46,064 nt of DNA from CAVQGF01 sp045807945. GTDB lineage: Bacteria; Acidobacteriota; Terriglobia; Terriglobales; Acidobacteriaceae. The notes under the pieces were generated by a model. That model ran no database searches, was not told the DNA's origin, and saw nothing but the letters and a program-made list of their open reading frames with translations. The DNA lies in NCBI GenBank assembly GCA_045807945.1, contig JBJMGI010000023.1, positions 1 through 46,064 on the forward strand, written 5' to 3'. The position numbers and the translations under genes are program-made. Shown one piece after another: positions 1-10,400 of the stretch; position 1 is the stretch's first letter, and every line of letters begins with the position of its first letter.

Positions 1-1
1 C

Positions 2-646
2 CAGAAGTTTGAATTCGCTGATCCCATGCCCAATCCCGAAGTTCCTAATGTGACGCTCGAGAAGGCGCTCGCAGACGCGTATCAGAACCGCTTCGACTAT
101 CAGCAGTCGCAGCGATTGGTCCACGCTGCCGAGCAATCGCGCACAGGCGCCTCGTTCCAGAGACTCCCCGGGCTCAGCTTCAATGGTGACTACGGCACCA
201 TCGGTCCGAATCCCGGTGCCACGCATCCCACGTACACAGCCGCGCTCTCGTTGCGGGTGCCGATCTTTGAAGGCGGCAAGATCGAGGCCGACGTTCAGCA
301 GGCCGACGCAGTCCTCTCGCAGCGTCAGGCTGAGCTTGAAAACTTACGCGGCCAGATCGATCAGGAAGTGCGGACTGCATTTCTCGATCTTGATGCCTCG
401 TCGCGCCAGGTGCAGGTAGCGCAGAGCTCGGTGCAACTCGCGGGTGAACAGTTGCAGCAGGCGCGTGATCGTTTCGCTGCCGGGGTCGCCGGTAGCCTCG
501 AAGTAGTCGAATCCGAACAGGCGGTTGCTGGCGCTGACGAAGATCTTATCTCCAGCATCTACGCCTACAACCTCGCGAAAGCTGCGCTGGCGCGCGCTAC
601 CGGACTGGCCGAGAAGTCGGTGAACAACTTTTTAGGAGCACGTTGA
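2..646 (+). CDS. TolC-family outer-membrane efflux protein (C-terminal part)
   Basis: This is the 3' part of an outer-membrane efflux channel; the frame is open to the left edge of the window, so the true start lies outside. The roughly 215 visible residues are the long amphipathic helices of an OEP domain: Gln/Ala-rich heptad-like stretches with the typical segments LRVPIFEGGKIEADVQQA and EQLQQARDRFAAGV, and a C-terminal SIYAYNLAKAALARATG. TolC proteins trimerise into a tunnel through the outer membrane that docks on a periplasmic adaptor. The stop codon overlaps the ATG of the adaptor gene by one base (TGATG), so the two are translationally coupled. The cargo cannot be read from this fragment. 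Confidence 0.9.
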   Translation, partial: QKFEFADPMPNPEVPNVTLEKALADAYQNRFDYQQSQRLVHAAEQSRTGASFQRLPGLSFNGDYGTIGPNPGATHPTYTAALSLRVPIFEGGKIEADVQQADAVLSQRQAELENLRGQIDQEVRTAFLDLDASSRQVQVAQSSVQLAGEQLQQARDRFAAGVAGSLEVVESEQAVAGADEDLISSIYAYNLAKAALARATGLAEKSVNNFLGAR

Positions 647-1845
647 TGGCTGATCTTGAAGTAGTGCCTCGCGTCGAAGAAGAACGCGAAGAGGAAAAAC
701 AAACCAAAGCGCGCGGCTATCTGAAGCGTAATCCACGCGCGAAGTGGATCGCGCTCGCAGTCGTATTGCTCTTGCTCGTCGGCGGGCTCTTCGTATGGCA
801 TTACTTCTCCATCCGCGAATCTACTGACGACGCGCAGATCGAAGGCGACATCATCCCCATCAGCGCGCGAGTTGGCGGCACAGTGCAGCGTGTTCTCTTT
901 GACGATAATCAGTATGTCGAGGCCGGTGCCATTCTGGTGACCATAGATCAAGCCGACTACAAGATCGCGCTCGACCGCGCCGAAGCTGATCTCGCCGATG
1001 CGCAGGCTGGCGCTCAAGCAGCGAAAGCAAACATTCCCATCACCAGCACCACCACCGCCTCACAGACCGAGACCGCTCGCGCGAACCTCGTCGCCGCGCA
1101 ACGCGATGTCGAAGCTGCGCAGTCGCGCGTTGCAGAAGCGCAAGCCAATGAGCAGAAGGCAGCGGCAGATCTTGAACGTTACCGCCAGCTGGTGCAAAAG
1201 GACGAAGTGCCCCGCCAGACCTATGAGACCGCTGTCGCCACTGAAGCCAGCACGCGCGCGGTTCTCGACTCTTCGCACGCTGCGGTAGCGGTGGCGCAAT
1301 CGAAAGTTCTGCAGGCCGAAGCCCAGCTGCGCTCGGCGGGAACTGCTCCGCAGCAGATCGAGGTCACGCGCGGACGAGCCGGCAGCGCCGCAGCTTCCGT
1401 CATGAAGAGCACCGCTGCCGTGGAGCAAGCGCGCCTCAACCTGGAATACACCACCGTGCGCGCGCCCGTCAGCGGGATCGTGAGCAAAAAATCGGTGCAG
1501 CCCGGCCAGGTAATTTCGCCAGGCCAGCCGCTCGTTGCACTCGTGCCGACTCAGAACATGTGGGTGGTCGCTAACTTCAAAGAGACGCAACTGAAGAACA
1601 TGCATCCGGGCCAGTCGGCCACGATTCACGTCGACGCCTACGGCCGCGACTACAAAGGCCACGTAGATAGCTTCGGCGGAGCCACTGCTGCGCGCTTCAG
1701 CCTCTTGCCTCCGGAGAACGCGACCGGCAACTACGTAAAGGTCGTGCAGCGCGTCCCGGTGAAGATCGTCTTTGAAAAAGATCAGGATCCCGAGCACAGG
1801 TTGCGCCCGGGGCTTTCTGTGACTCCAACGGTGATCACGAAATGA
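646..1845 (+). CDS. HlyD/EmrA-type membrane fusion protein
   Basis: This is the periplasmic adaptor of a tripartite efflux pump, 399 residues, with the usual EmrA order: a short charged cytoplasmic N-terminus, one membrane helix at about residues 34-51, a first lipoyl/barrel half with the family signature STDDAQIEGDIIPISARVGG (about 59-78), a long Ala/Glu/Gln-rich coiled-coil hairpin (about 105-260), then the second lipoyl half (YTTVRAPVSGIVSKKSVQPG) and a beta-barrel. The ATG at 646 is preferred to the in-frame TTG just before it because it overlaps the upstream stop codon. The following gene overlaps it by four bases (ATGA). Adaptors of this class normally pair with a DHA2-type MFS pump, which is present at 2482. 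Confidence 0.93.
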   Translation: MADLEVVPRVEEEREEEKQTKARGYLKRNPRAKWIALAVVLLLLVGGLFVWHYFSIRESTDDAQIEGDIIPISARVGGTVQRVLFDDNQYVEAGAILVTIDQADYKIALDRAEADLADAQAGAQAAKANIPITSTTTASQTETARANLVAAQRDVEAAQSRVAEAQANEQKAAADLERYRQLVQKDEVPRQTYETAVATEASTRAVLDSSHAAVAVAQSKVLQAEAQLRSAGTAPQQIEVTRGRAGSAAASVMKSTAAVEQARLNLEYTTVRAPVSGIVSKKSVQPGQVISPGQPLVALVPTQNMWVVANFKETQLKNMHPGQSATIHVDAYGRDYKGHVDSFGGATAARFSLLPPENATGNYVKVVQRVPVKIVFEKDQDPEHRLRPGLSVTPTVITK

Positions 1846-2474
1846 CTCCGGTCCGTATCATCACCATCTCTTCTTTATATGGAGGCGGAGGCCCAGAGGT
1901 CGCCGAACGGGTCGCCAACGCACTTGGCTGGAATCTGCTCGACCACGCGCTGCTGAAGAAGATTGCCGAGCGCGCCAAGGTCCCCGAAGCGGTTGCTGCC
2001 AAGTACGACCAGCATGTGGACCCCTGGTTCAATCGCCTCGTGAAAAATCTGTGGCAGGGCGGATTCGATCGCGGTGCCGGCGCTTCCGGTGAAGGCATTG
2101 TGGATTGCGAGGGAATGCTCGAATTCACTCGCAAGGCCATGCAGGAGGCAGCCGACATCGGCCACTGCGTGATCATGGGCCGGGGCGGGCAATGCATTCT
2201 CCGCAATCGCAAAGATGCGTTTCACGTTTTCCTCTACGCTCCTGTCGAATACCGCGCGCGTCACCTGCATAAGACCGAAGGGGGAGAGCTCGCGCACGCC
2301 AAGGCGCTTGCTGAGCGCGTGGACAAGGAGCGGGTCGGGTACATCCGCCGCTACTTCGGAGAAAACTGGTTCGAGCCCGCACTTTATAACCTGATGCTCG
2401 AATCCAGCATCGGCATCGAAGCTGCATCGAACGTCGTCGTTTCCGCCGTTCGCGGCAGAACAGGCGGCCAGTAG
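1842..2474 (+). CDS. Cytidylate kinase-like family protein
   Basis: This 210-residue protein matches the cytidylate-kinase-like family (Cytidylate_kin2). The N-terminus RIITISSLYGGGGPEVAERV resembles the family's glycine-rich nucleotide loop; as usual for this family, the Walker Lys of true CMP kinases is not evident. It continues with ALGWNLLDHALL, a central VIMGRGGQCILRN strand-loop and an Arg-rich lid-like region (APVEYRARHLHK, DKERVGYIRRYFG). It starts in a four-base ATGA overlap with the adaptor gene and ends seven bases before the pump gene, so it is made as part of the efflux operon. The substrate is unknown. True CMP kinase (cmk) is less likely because of the motif differences. Its presence inside an Emr-type operon is unusual. 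Confidence 0.82.
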   Translation: MTPVRIITISSLYGGGGPEVAERVANALGWNLLDHALLKKIAERAKVPEAVAAKYDQHVDPWFNRLVKNLWQGGFDRGAGASGEGIVDCEGMLEFTRKAMQEAADIGHCVIMGRGGQCILRNRKDAFHVFLYAPVEYRARHLHKTEGGELAHAKALAERVDKERVGYIRRYFGENWFEPALYNLMLESSIGIEAASNVVVSAVRGRTGGQ

Positions 2475-2481
2475 CTAGATC

Positions 2482-4041
2482 GTGGCCCAGCCTGCTCCAG
2501 CTCGCGAGATCAATCCCTGGCTTGTTGCCTCCGCGGTGATGACCAGCACCTTTATGGAGGTGCTCGATACCACGGTCGTCAACGTTTCGCTGCCGCACAT
2601 CGCCGGCAGCCTCTCCGCTACTCCCGACGAAGCGACATGGGCGCTGACCTCATATCTCGTCGCTAACGCGATCATCTTGCCGATGACGGGATGGCTTGCG
2701 AACCGCTTCGGACGCAAGCGTCTCCTCATGGGCTCGGTCGCAGGATTCACGCTCGCATCATTCTTCTGCGGCTTCGCTCCCAACCTTCCGCTGCTCATCG
2801 TCTTTCGCGTGATCCAAGGCGCCACTGGCGGAGGCCTGCAGCCGCTCTCACAAGCGATTCTCCTTGAAGTCTTTCCGCCGGAAGAGCGCGGCAAGGCAAT
2901 GGCATTTTGGGCGCTGGGCATCGTCGTCGCCCCGATGCTGGGCCCGGTACTCGGCGGATGGTTGACCGACAGCTACAGCTGGCGCTGGGTCTTCTACATC
3001 AACGTCCCAATCGGGATCCTTGCGCTGCTTATGACGCACAACTTCGTCTTCGACCCTCCGTATATCAAGCGGCGTGCAGGCGGCGTGGACTACTGGGGCA
3101 TGGGCATGCTCGTCGTCGGCATCGGATGCCTGCAGATCATGCTCGATAAAGGGCAAGAAGAAGATTGGTTCTCGTCACACTTCATCTTGACGCTCGCCAT
3201 CCTCGCCGCGGTGGGGCTGGTCGGATTCGTCATCAGGGAGCTCAAAACTGAGCATCCCATTGTCGATCTGCGCGTATTCCGCTATCGAAGTTATGCCGCC
3301 GGCGTGTTTCTTATGACAGTCCTCGGCTTCGTGCTGTACGGCAGCACGGTGCTCGTTCCCCTGATGTTGCAGACGCTATTGGGATATCCCGCCGTGCAGG
3401 CCGGCATTGTGATGCTGCCGCGCGGGCTCGGCTCGTTTCTGATGATGCCGATAGTCGGAATCTTGATGAGCAAGATCGAGCCGCGTCGCTTGCTCGGAAG
3501 CGGAATCATCATCGCCAGCCTGAGCTTCTGGAAATTTTCGCACCTGAGTCTGGATGCAGGCTATTGGGACTTCTTCATCCCGCTGATTGTCCAAGGTGCT
3601 GCCATGGGATTGCTCTTCGTCCCGCTGACGACGATTACCAACGATCCTGTGCCAAAAGAAGAGATCGGGAATGCAACCAGTCTGTTCAATTTGATGCGCA
3701 ACATCGGCGCCAGTATCGGGATTGCCAGCGTGACTACTCTGCTCTCGCGCAATCAGCAGACGCACATCAACATTCTTGGCACGCACGTGACCACCTACGA
3801 CCCGCAAGCGCGGGCGCTGATCGAAAGCATGACAGCAAACTTTATCCGAGGCGGCAGCGATCCAGCGACCGCGCAGCAGCAGGCCTACGCCGCTGTAAAC
3901 GGTATGGTGGGCCAGCACGCGTACATGCTGGCTTTCAACGACGCGTTCCGCTTCATGATGATCATGTTCATGCTGATGCTGCCGCTCATCTTCATCATGA
4001 AAAAACCGCAGCATAAGGGCGGTCCGGTCGTCGCGCACTAA
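2482..4041 (+). CDS. DHA2-family MFS drug transporter (EmrB-like)
   Basis: This 519-residue inner-membrane proton antiporter has the length and about 14 hydrophobic segments expected for the EmrB/QacA family. The N-terminal segment TSTFMEVLDTTVVNVSLPHI is the family's helix-1 motif (LDxTVVNVALP). The motif-A loop GWLANRFGRKRLL lies between helices 2 and 3, and the motif-C-like ALGIVVAPMLGPVLGGWLTD follows at helix 5. Translation starts at GTG 2482, seven bases after the kinase-like gene. Together with the TolC and EmrA-like proteins it would form a complete pump spanning both membranes. A hairpin terminator follows the stop codon directly. Confidence 0.95.
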   Translation: MAQPAPAREINPWLVASAVMTSTFMEVLDTTVVNVSLPHIAGSLSATPDEATWALTSYLVANAIILPMTGWLANRFGRKRLLMGSVAGFTLASFFCGFAPNLPLLIVFRVIQGATGGGLQPLSQAILLEVFPPEERGKAMAFWALGIVVAPMLGPVLGGWLTDSYSWRWVFYINVPIGILALLMTHNFVFDPPYIKRRAGGVDYWGMGMLVVGIGCLQIMLDKGQEEDWFSSHFILTLAILAAVGLVGFVIRELKTEHPIVDLRVFRYRSYAAGVFLMTVLGFVLYGSTVLVPLMLQTLLGYPAVQAGIVMLPRGLGSFLMMPIVGILMSKIEPRRLLGSGIIIASLSFWKFSHLSLDAGYWDFFIPLIVQGAAMGLLFVPLTTITNDPVPKEEIGNATSLFNLMRNIGASIGIASVTTLLSRNQQTHINILGTHVTTYDPQARALIESMTANFIRGGSDPATAQQQAYAAVNGMVGQHAYMLAFNDAFRFMMIMFMLMLPLIFIMKKPQHKGGPVVAH

Positions 4042-4043
4042 AG

Positions 4044-4076
4044 AAAAAAGGCGCGCACTCGGCGCGCCTTCATTTT
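4044..4076. terminator. Bidirectional rho-independent terminator
   Basis: A hairpin with arms AAGGCGCG (4048-4055) and CGCGCCTT (4063-4070), extended by one inner C-G pair, has a five-base loop. A T-run follows on the plus strand (ATTTTT, 4072-4076) and an A-run precedes it (4044-4049), which becomes a T-run on the minus strand. It sits between the convergent MFS and BNR genes and can end transcription of both. Confidence 0.85.
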
Positions 4077-4091
4077 TGGATTGCGGTTGTT

Positions 4092-7000
4092 TTACTCGCG
4101 ATCCACTCCGTTGTCTTCAGCATTCGGATCTGCAGTCAGCCTAAGCTCCGGCTGGTTTGCCGACTTTAGCTGTTGGTTCGCGGTTGCAAGATCACTGGAC
4201 TTGATCTGCTGCCAGCTCTTCAGCAGCGGAGCGAGATCAGCTTCAGCTTTGGCGCTTGCAGCAAGCAATGCTGCCGTTGGTGCGACGTCAGCATCTTTCG
4301 CTACTGCGTCATTTCCGCTGGCGGCTCCGTACAGGGAGTAGATATCGCCGTTCACGTCATTCAGCGCAGGCGCGGACGCAGCAGTCTGTCCCGGTGCCTT
4401 TCCCGCACCGTCCAGCAACGCCGTTAGCTTCGCGTCCAGCGCTTTCAAGCTGTCAGCGGGTGAACCATTCGCCCCAGCCTTCTTGATCTGTTCCTGCAGC
4501 GACTTGGCTTCCAGCACCGCCTCCGAGCTGCGCGAGAGAGCATCCGCGAGCCGCGACTCCAACCCGAACTTCTGCTGCAATGCCGGTAACGGAGTCTTTA
4601 CGCGCGGATCCTCCTTCACTGTCAGTGGCGCGGTTAAACTCTGGCCGTTGGCAGTGAGTTTCACTGTGTACTGCCCGGGAACCGCGTGCGGGCCGCGCGG
4701 ATTCCGCGGTGTGTTGTGCGGCACCGCTGCGATCGGATATTCATGCTGCGTCGAGATCGGCGACGGATAGCGCAGGTCCCAAACGAAACGGTGCGCTCCT
4801 TCGGTGTTCGAGACCGGCTTCCACTTCCGTACCCAGTACAAGGGAACGAGCTGCTTTTGCAGCTCTTCCTCAGAGGTATCCGGTTTGTCGGTGCTTGCGA
4901 ACTTCCGCACCAGCTTTCCCGTGCTATCCAAGATCTCGATCGTCACCGGTCCAGATACTGACGCCGGCAATGTGTAATCAACGATGGCTCCGCTCGGCGG
5001 ATTCTCGCCCATGGGCTCGTCCGGTTGCAGCGGCGTATCGGGATACGTACTGCGCTTGACTCGCACTGCGACCGCTGGCTTGAACAGATGCGCAGCGTTC
5101 GCGGATGAAGGTTCCAGCTGCCGCAAGCGCGAGATGTCATCGAGGATCCAGAAAGACCGGCCATGCGTTGCAACGATCAGGTCGTTCTCGTGCACCATGA
5201 TGTCGCGCATAGAGGTTCGCGGCAGGTTCGCTTGCAGCGATTGCCAGTGCTCGCCGTCGTCGAACGACACCCACACGCTCGTTTCCGTCGCAGCAAACAA
5301 CAGCCCTTTGCGGACCGGGTCCTCGCGCACCGCATTCACCGGCGAGTCGGGAAGGCCGTTGACGATCAGCTTCCACGTCTTGCCGCCATCGTGCGTGCGG
5401 TAGATATAAGGATGCAGGTCGTCCACGCGGAAGCGGCTGACCGAAGCGTACGCCGTGTTGTCATCGAAGCGCGAGGCAGAAAGCTGCGTCACCTTGCTCC
5501 AGCCAGTGAATTCTTTCGGAGTGATATCGTTCCAATTCTTTCCGCCGTCGCGCGTCACCCACAGCATGCCATCGTCGCTGCCAGCCCACATGGTGTTAAT
5601 GCTCTTGTACGAGAGTGCCAGCGAGTAGATTGCTCCGCGCTGCTTCGCTGCTTTGGCGTCCTTCGCTGCCATCGTGCCCACGCTCTGCGGGATTCCCGGC
5701 TCTTTTCGCGAGAGGTCGGGGCTGACGGTTTCCCAACTCAGCCCGCCGTTCACGGTCTTGAATAGATAGTTCGTGGCGTAGAACATCGTGCGCTGATCAA
5801 TGGGCGAGAACATGATGGGCTCGCTACGCTCGGTGCGGTACTTCTCGCCGCGGATCGGGATTGGCGTCACGTTCTGCATCTGCCCGGTCGTCACATCGAG
5901 TTTCGAAACCTCGTTTCGTCCCGCGCCGTAAACAACGTTCGGGTTCAGCGGATCAGGAGCAACATATCCGTACTCGATCACTCCCGCCGGGAACCAATCC
6001 CAATGCGTCACTGAGCCGTAGTTTCCGCGGCTGGCAATGCACAGCGACCCGCTCTCCTGCTGTCCGCCGCAGACTTTGTAAGGGTACTCACTCGTCGTCG
6101 CCACGTGGTAGAGCTGTGCGGTCGGCTGGTTGTACCAGGAACTCCACGTCTCGCCACCATTCACCGTGATAACGCCGCCCTGATCGGCGACAAGAAGAAT
6201 GATGTTCGGATCACTAGGATTGATCCACAGGTTCTGGTAGTCGTCTCCGCCCGGAGCTCCGCGGATGCTCTTCCACGTCCTGCCGCCATCGCTCGATTTC
6301 ACGGTAACGATGCTTGTGCTGTAGACGACGTCAGGGTTCTTCGGATCGACCGCCAGCATCGAAAGGTCGCCGCCTCCGATCTTCATCGCCGGTCGGCCAT
6401 CGTCTGTGATCTTGCTCCAGCTCTCGCCACCATCGTCAGAGCGGTAAAAGCCCATGCCTTTACCAGAGCCGTACGAGTTCTTATCCGTTGTCGAGAAGAC
6501 CACAAATAATCTGCTGGGGTGGCTAGGCGCGATGGCCAGGTGCGATTGCACCAGATTTTTCGGGAGTCCTTTAGTCAGCTTGTTCCAGGTCGTGCCGCCG
6601 TCGGTGGATTTGAATATCCCGCCATTGGTGCCTTCATAGGAGTTGCTGTCTTCCCATGGACCGAGCCGCGCTTCCCAGAGTGAGGCGTAAACGATCTGCG
6701 GATTCGATGGGTCGATCAAAACATCGTCGCCACCGGTGTTCGCGTCTTTCGCCAGAACCTTCTGCCAGCTTTTTCCGCCATCCGTCGATCGATAAATGCC
6801 GCGCCCGTCATTCGGTCCATAAGGATGGCCCAGCACAGCCGCGAACACGCGGTCCGGGTTCTTTGGATCTACCGCCAGCCTCGGGATCTGCTGCCCGTCT
6901 TCTAGCCCGAGATGCGTCCACGTTTTCCCCGCATCGCTTGAACGGTAGATCCCATTTCCGACCGAGAGGTCAGGCCGGTGGAGTCCTTCACCGCTGGCGA

Positions 7001-7331
7001 CGTAAATAATGTTCGGATCGGAAGGCGCTACGGCGATGTCCCCGATCGATTGTGTCGGCTGCGAATCGAAGATCGGCCACCACGTCCGGCCGTAATCATT
7101 CGTCTTCCACACACCGCCGTTGACCGCTCCCATATAGAAGACGTTCGGCTGCGAGGGAACGCCCACCGCGGCGCGCGTGCGCCCCGCGCGAAACGGTCCG
7201 ATCATTCGCCAATGGAGGTCTTGGAACATCTTGTCGGGGATCTGCTGCCCGGTAGCGGGCTCCTGCGAAAAGGCAGCCAGTGAGGAACCAAAGATTACAA
7301 AAGCCACTACCACGAAGCGGGGAAGTCGCAT
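4092..7331 (-). CDS. Secreted BNR/VPS10-like beta-propeller protein
   Basis: This is a 1079-residue exported protein. The ATG at 7331 gives a clean signal peptide (MRLPRFVVVAFVIF..., cleavage near AFS-Q); the reading frame is open further upstream, but that extension would put 49 non-signal residues first and run through the upstream terminator. About ten Asp-box/BNR motifs (SxDxGxTW) are visible, for example SSDAGKTW, STDGGKSW, STDGGTTW, SDDGGESW, SSDGGRTW, VNGGETW, THDGGKTW. They imply one or two seven- to ten-bladed propellers like VPS10 or GH74-type proteins. The C-terminal third has an Ig/FlgD-like stretch (GPVTIEILDSTGKLVRKF) and an Ala-rich helical tail. It follows the TonB receptor on the same strand, behind that gene's terminator. 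Substrate is unknown; glycosidase activity is not shown. Confidence 0.88.
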   Translation of the reverse strand: MRLPRFVVVAFVIFGSSLAAFSQEPATGQQIPDKMFQDLHWRMIGPFRAGRTRAAVGVPSQPNVFYMGAVNGGVWKTNDYGRTWWPIFDSQPTQSIGDIAVAPSDPNIIYVASGEGLHRPDLSVGNGIYRSSDAGKTWTHLGLEDGQQIPRLAVDPKNPDRVFAAVLGHPYGPNDGRGIYRSTDGGKSWQKVLAKDANTGGDDVLIDPSNPQIVYASLWEARLGPWEDSNSYEGTNGGIFKSTDGGTTWNKLTKGLPKNLVQSHLAIAPSHPSRLFVVFSTTDKNSYGSGKGMGFYRSDDGGESWSKITDDGRPAMKIGGGDLSMLAVDPKNPDVVYSTSIVTVKSSDGGRTWKSIRGAPGGDDYQNLWINPSDPNIILLVADQGGVITVNGGETWSSWYNQPTAQLYHVATTSEYPYKVCGGQQESGSLCIASRGNYGSVTHWDWFPAGVIEYGYVAPDPLNPNVVYGAGRNEVSKLDVTTGQMQNVTPIPIRGEKYRTERSEPIMFSPIDQRTMFYATNYLFKTVNGGLSWETVSPDLSRKEPGIPQSVGTMAAKDAKAAKQRGAIYSLALSYKSINTMWAGSDDGMLWVTRDGGKNWNDITPKEFTGWSKVTQLSASRFDDNTAYASVSRFRVDDLHPYIYRTHDGGKTWKLIVNGLPDSPVNAVREDPVRKGLLFAATETSVWVSFDDGEHWQSLQANLPRTSMRDIMVHENDLIVATHGRSFWILDDISRLRQLEPSSANAAHLFKPAVAVRVKRSTYPDTPLQPDEPMGENPPSGAIVDYTLPASVSGPVTIEILDSTGKLVRKFASTDKPDTSEEELQKQLVPLYWVRKWKPVSNTEGAHRFVWDLRYPSPISTQHEYPIAAVPHNTPRNPRGPHAVPGQYTVKLTANGQSLTAPLTVKEDPRVKTPLPALQQKFGLESRLADALSRSSEAVLEAKSLQEQIKKAGANGSPADSLKALDAKLTALLDGAGKAPGQTAASAPALNDVNGDIYSLYGAASGNDAVAKDADVAPTAALLAASAKAEADLAPLLKSWQQIKSSDLATANQQLKSANQPELRLTADPNAEDNGVDRE

Positions 7332-7390
7332 CACGCGTTGTCTCCAGGAAATGCTCAGGCGGGAAGGATAAATGAATACAGTGCGGCGGG

Positions 7391-7421
7391 CAAAAAAACC
7401 GGGAGGGCCGAAGCCCTCCCG
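7391..7421 (-). terminator. Rho-independent terminator of the TonB receptor gene
   Basis: On the minus strand a perfect nine-base-pair stem (CGGGAGGGC / GCCCTCCCG, 7421-7413 and 7408-7400) is closed by a TTCG tetraloop and followed by a seven-base T-run (7398-7392). It lies just beyond the receptor's stop codon, so the downstream BNR gene probably has its own promoter or depends on read-through. Confidence 0.92.
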
Positions 7422-7446
7422 ATGGTTAAGAATCCTAGTCGAAGGA

Positions 7447-10400
7447 CTAGAACTCGAATCTGACTCCGAAACGTGCATAGAACGGACGCTGGAAGCCGGG
7501 GTTCACCGAAACCGCTGGGGCGTTCCCCTGCGTCGGCTTCAAGAAGTCCGCGTTGGGAACAGCGAATGAACGCTGCTCGTTCTGATCCAAGCGGAGCTGC
7601 GTCCGGTTGTCGGTAACGTTGAACAAGTCAGCCGCCAGCCGCACCTTCGTCCGCTCCGTCAGCCGGATCGGGTAATCAGCGTGGAAGTCAACCTGGCCCC
7701 AGTTCTGCGTACGGCCAAGTGCACCGCGTCCGCCGGCCGGAATCTCGCCAGCATTCTGGTACACCGGATGCGCCAACAGGTCGTTGATCGGGATACCCGT
7801 CTGGAAGTGCACTCCAGTGCCCAACGTGAGGCCCTTCATGTAGTGATTTCCAAACGTGTAGCTCACGAAGCCGTTCGCCAGGTGACGAACATCCTGGTTC
7901 AGCACGCCAGGTGTGAACTGGGCGCCCAGCAGGTTGAAGTCGCCTTGCGTAAAGTCAAATAGCGAGCTGATGTTCGGATCGCTTTGACCGTTGTCGTTGC
8001 GGAATGTTCCTTCGTAGTTGCCGAACAGCTTGGCAATACGATAGTTCGCGCGCAACTGCCAGTTCTTGGCAAACGACTTGTTCACCTCGAACTCCATTGA
8101 CTTGTAAATGCGTACTGGATTCACGAAGCCATCGGCAATGCCATCAGGAACAGCATCGCCCGGGTTCGCACCGTTCGCATAGGGGCCAAGCACGATGCAG
8201 GTGGCATTGTTGCCCGCTGCGTTCGTGACCGGGTTACCGTTGCTGTCCGTGGCGGCCGCATAGAAGCCTAACGCCGGTGTACTGCATCCGTTCGCGGTTT
8301 GGTCCTCGGTTGGAGTACCGCCCGGTCCGGATAGAGCGCTGGCGAAGTCGAATTGCTGCGGGTTGGTGAAGACATCCAGAGTCTTCGATGGATTGCCGAT
8401 TTGGTAGGTTTGGGTAAGACCCGATTGTCCTGCTTCGGGCGAGAGGGCTGCCATGTCTTCCACGATCCGCTTGATGCGACGGTCGGTGTAGCGGGCTGTG
8501 AAGATCACGCCCGAGTTGCCGAACTCGTGCTCGAATCCGACCACGTATTCATCCAGATACTGGCTGCGAGTGCCGGGCGCGAACGCCGTGGTGCTCTGGG
8601 CCGAGATGAATGGAGCGATCGGGATTCCACCATGCGCTCCAGCGGGGTCAGTGATGAAGTGTGCAGCATCGGTCGCGATCTGGATCTGACCATCAGGCGC
8701 GACCAGTACGTTCCCGGCTCCATCATCCACCGGCGCGAACGCCAGCAGCAGGTCGTCTTTCTCATTGCTGAGCGAGCGGATGGCGATATCGAGCGGCATG
8801 GCCTCAACATAGCGTCCGAAGTTCGCATAGATCTTCGTTTTGCGGTTGCCGAAAGGATCTATGGCGATGCCCACGCGTGGGGACCAGTTATCTGTGAAGG
8901 TGTAGCTTGAAGTTACACCTTGCACTTGCTGCTGCTCCCAACGCAGTCCAGCGTTGATGGTGACGAACTTGTTGATGCTCCAGGCGTCCTGTGCGAACAA
9001 AGTGTGGTAGTTGCTGGTCGTTTTGAAGTCGTTGCCAGCGTACGTTCCACGATTCATGCGCACGTACACCTGGGTCAGTCCGCCGAGAGCTGGTACGTCC
9101 AGGAACGGACATACCGTGCATCCCAGCCCGGCAGCGTTTCGCAGGTCGAACGATGCATTGGTATTCCCGCCGGCCACGAGTGCTGCCGTAGCGGCGTTCC
9201 CGTAGATCACGTCCGATGTGTCGCCAAACTGGTTCGTATCAGGGATCGGGAAGAACGGGCCAGTGCGTTCCGCGAAACCGTCATAATGCGATTTGTCGAA
9301 GCGATAACCCACAACCAGCGAATGGTCGCCCAAGAAGCGGAAGCTCTTGCTCGTATCCAGGTTCAGGCCGTAGGTGTTGCCCGTGGTGTTTTCGAAGAAC
9401 CCGAAGCCCTGGCGGAAGAATGTTCCTCTTACGTCGGTGCCCGGGATGGGGTTGCGCTGCAACAGGTCGGTTACGCCGTAAACGTCGGGAGCTGCCGGGG
9501 TGTCTTTCAGCCCGTTGTGGCCCCACGTCCACGAAGCATTCACCAGCCAGCTCGGGGTCATTGCGCCGTTGTAGCGCACAACGAAGTTGCGCGTTCCGTA
9601 TTGCAACTGGTCGTCCCCGGTGTGGTTCGAGATTTCGTACGATCCATTCGGCGCACTGTTGGTGCGGGTCGGGTCGCCGAATAGCGATGACTCGAATTGA
9701 TGGTTGTCATTGACCTTGAACGTTAGTTTCCCCGCATATGAGTAAACGTTGTTGTTCAGGCCAACGTTCCCAAGTTTCTGAATGGAGAATGCGTCCGCTG
9801 GTGCTACGAATTGTGCGAACTGGCCGAAGTTACGGTTGAAGGAGGGATTGAACGATCCGAAGAAGAACAGTTTGTTCTTGAAGCCGGGAACGTATCCGCT
9901 CGCCTCCGCGTCCAGGTCATAGTTCGACTGGTGCAGGGTCTTGCCCTGCAGGTTGAATCGGCCGAAATCGTCCGGCTGCTTCCGCTCCGCTTCGAACTGC
10001 TCCGGTGCGAAGTAGCCGCCGATGGATCCGTGATAGGCGCTGCCGCCCGACTTCGTGACGATCTGCACGATGCCGCCGGTCGATTTGCCTTCTTGCGCTC
10101 CGAACCCGCCGGTTTTAACCTGCACCTCTTTTACGAAGCTCAGGTTGATGCCGGTCGAAAGTGGGCCATAAACGCGAGAGAACACACCGATGCCGCCGAA
10201 GCCGCCGTCGGTGATGCTGACGCCGTCAGCTACGTAGTTGTTTTCGAGGCCGGTGCCGCCGGAGATCGACGGGTTTGCCGCTCCGGTTCCGCCGCCCGCG
10301 GTTACACCCGGCGATGCATAGAACAAGCTAGCGACGCCGCGTCCCACTGGCACTGAGTTGTAGAACGTGTCTGTCAGGTTCGCCGCGACCGTGGTCGAGG

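Noticed and set aside
7332..7478. N-terminal extension of the BNR protein
   Set aside because: It would run through the strong terminator hairpin and place the signal peptide internally.
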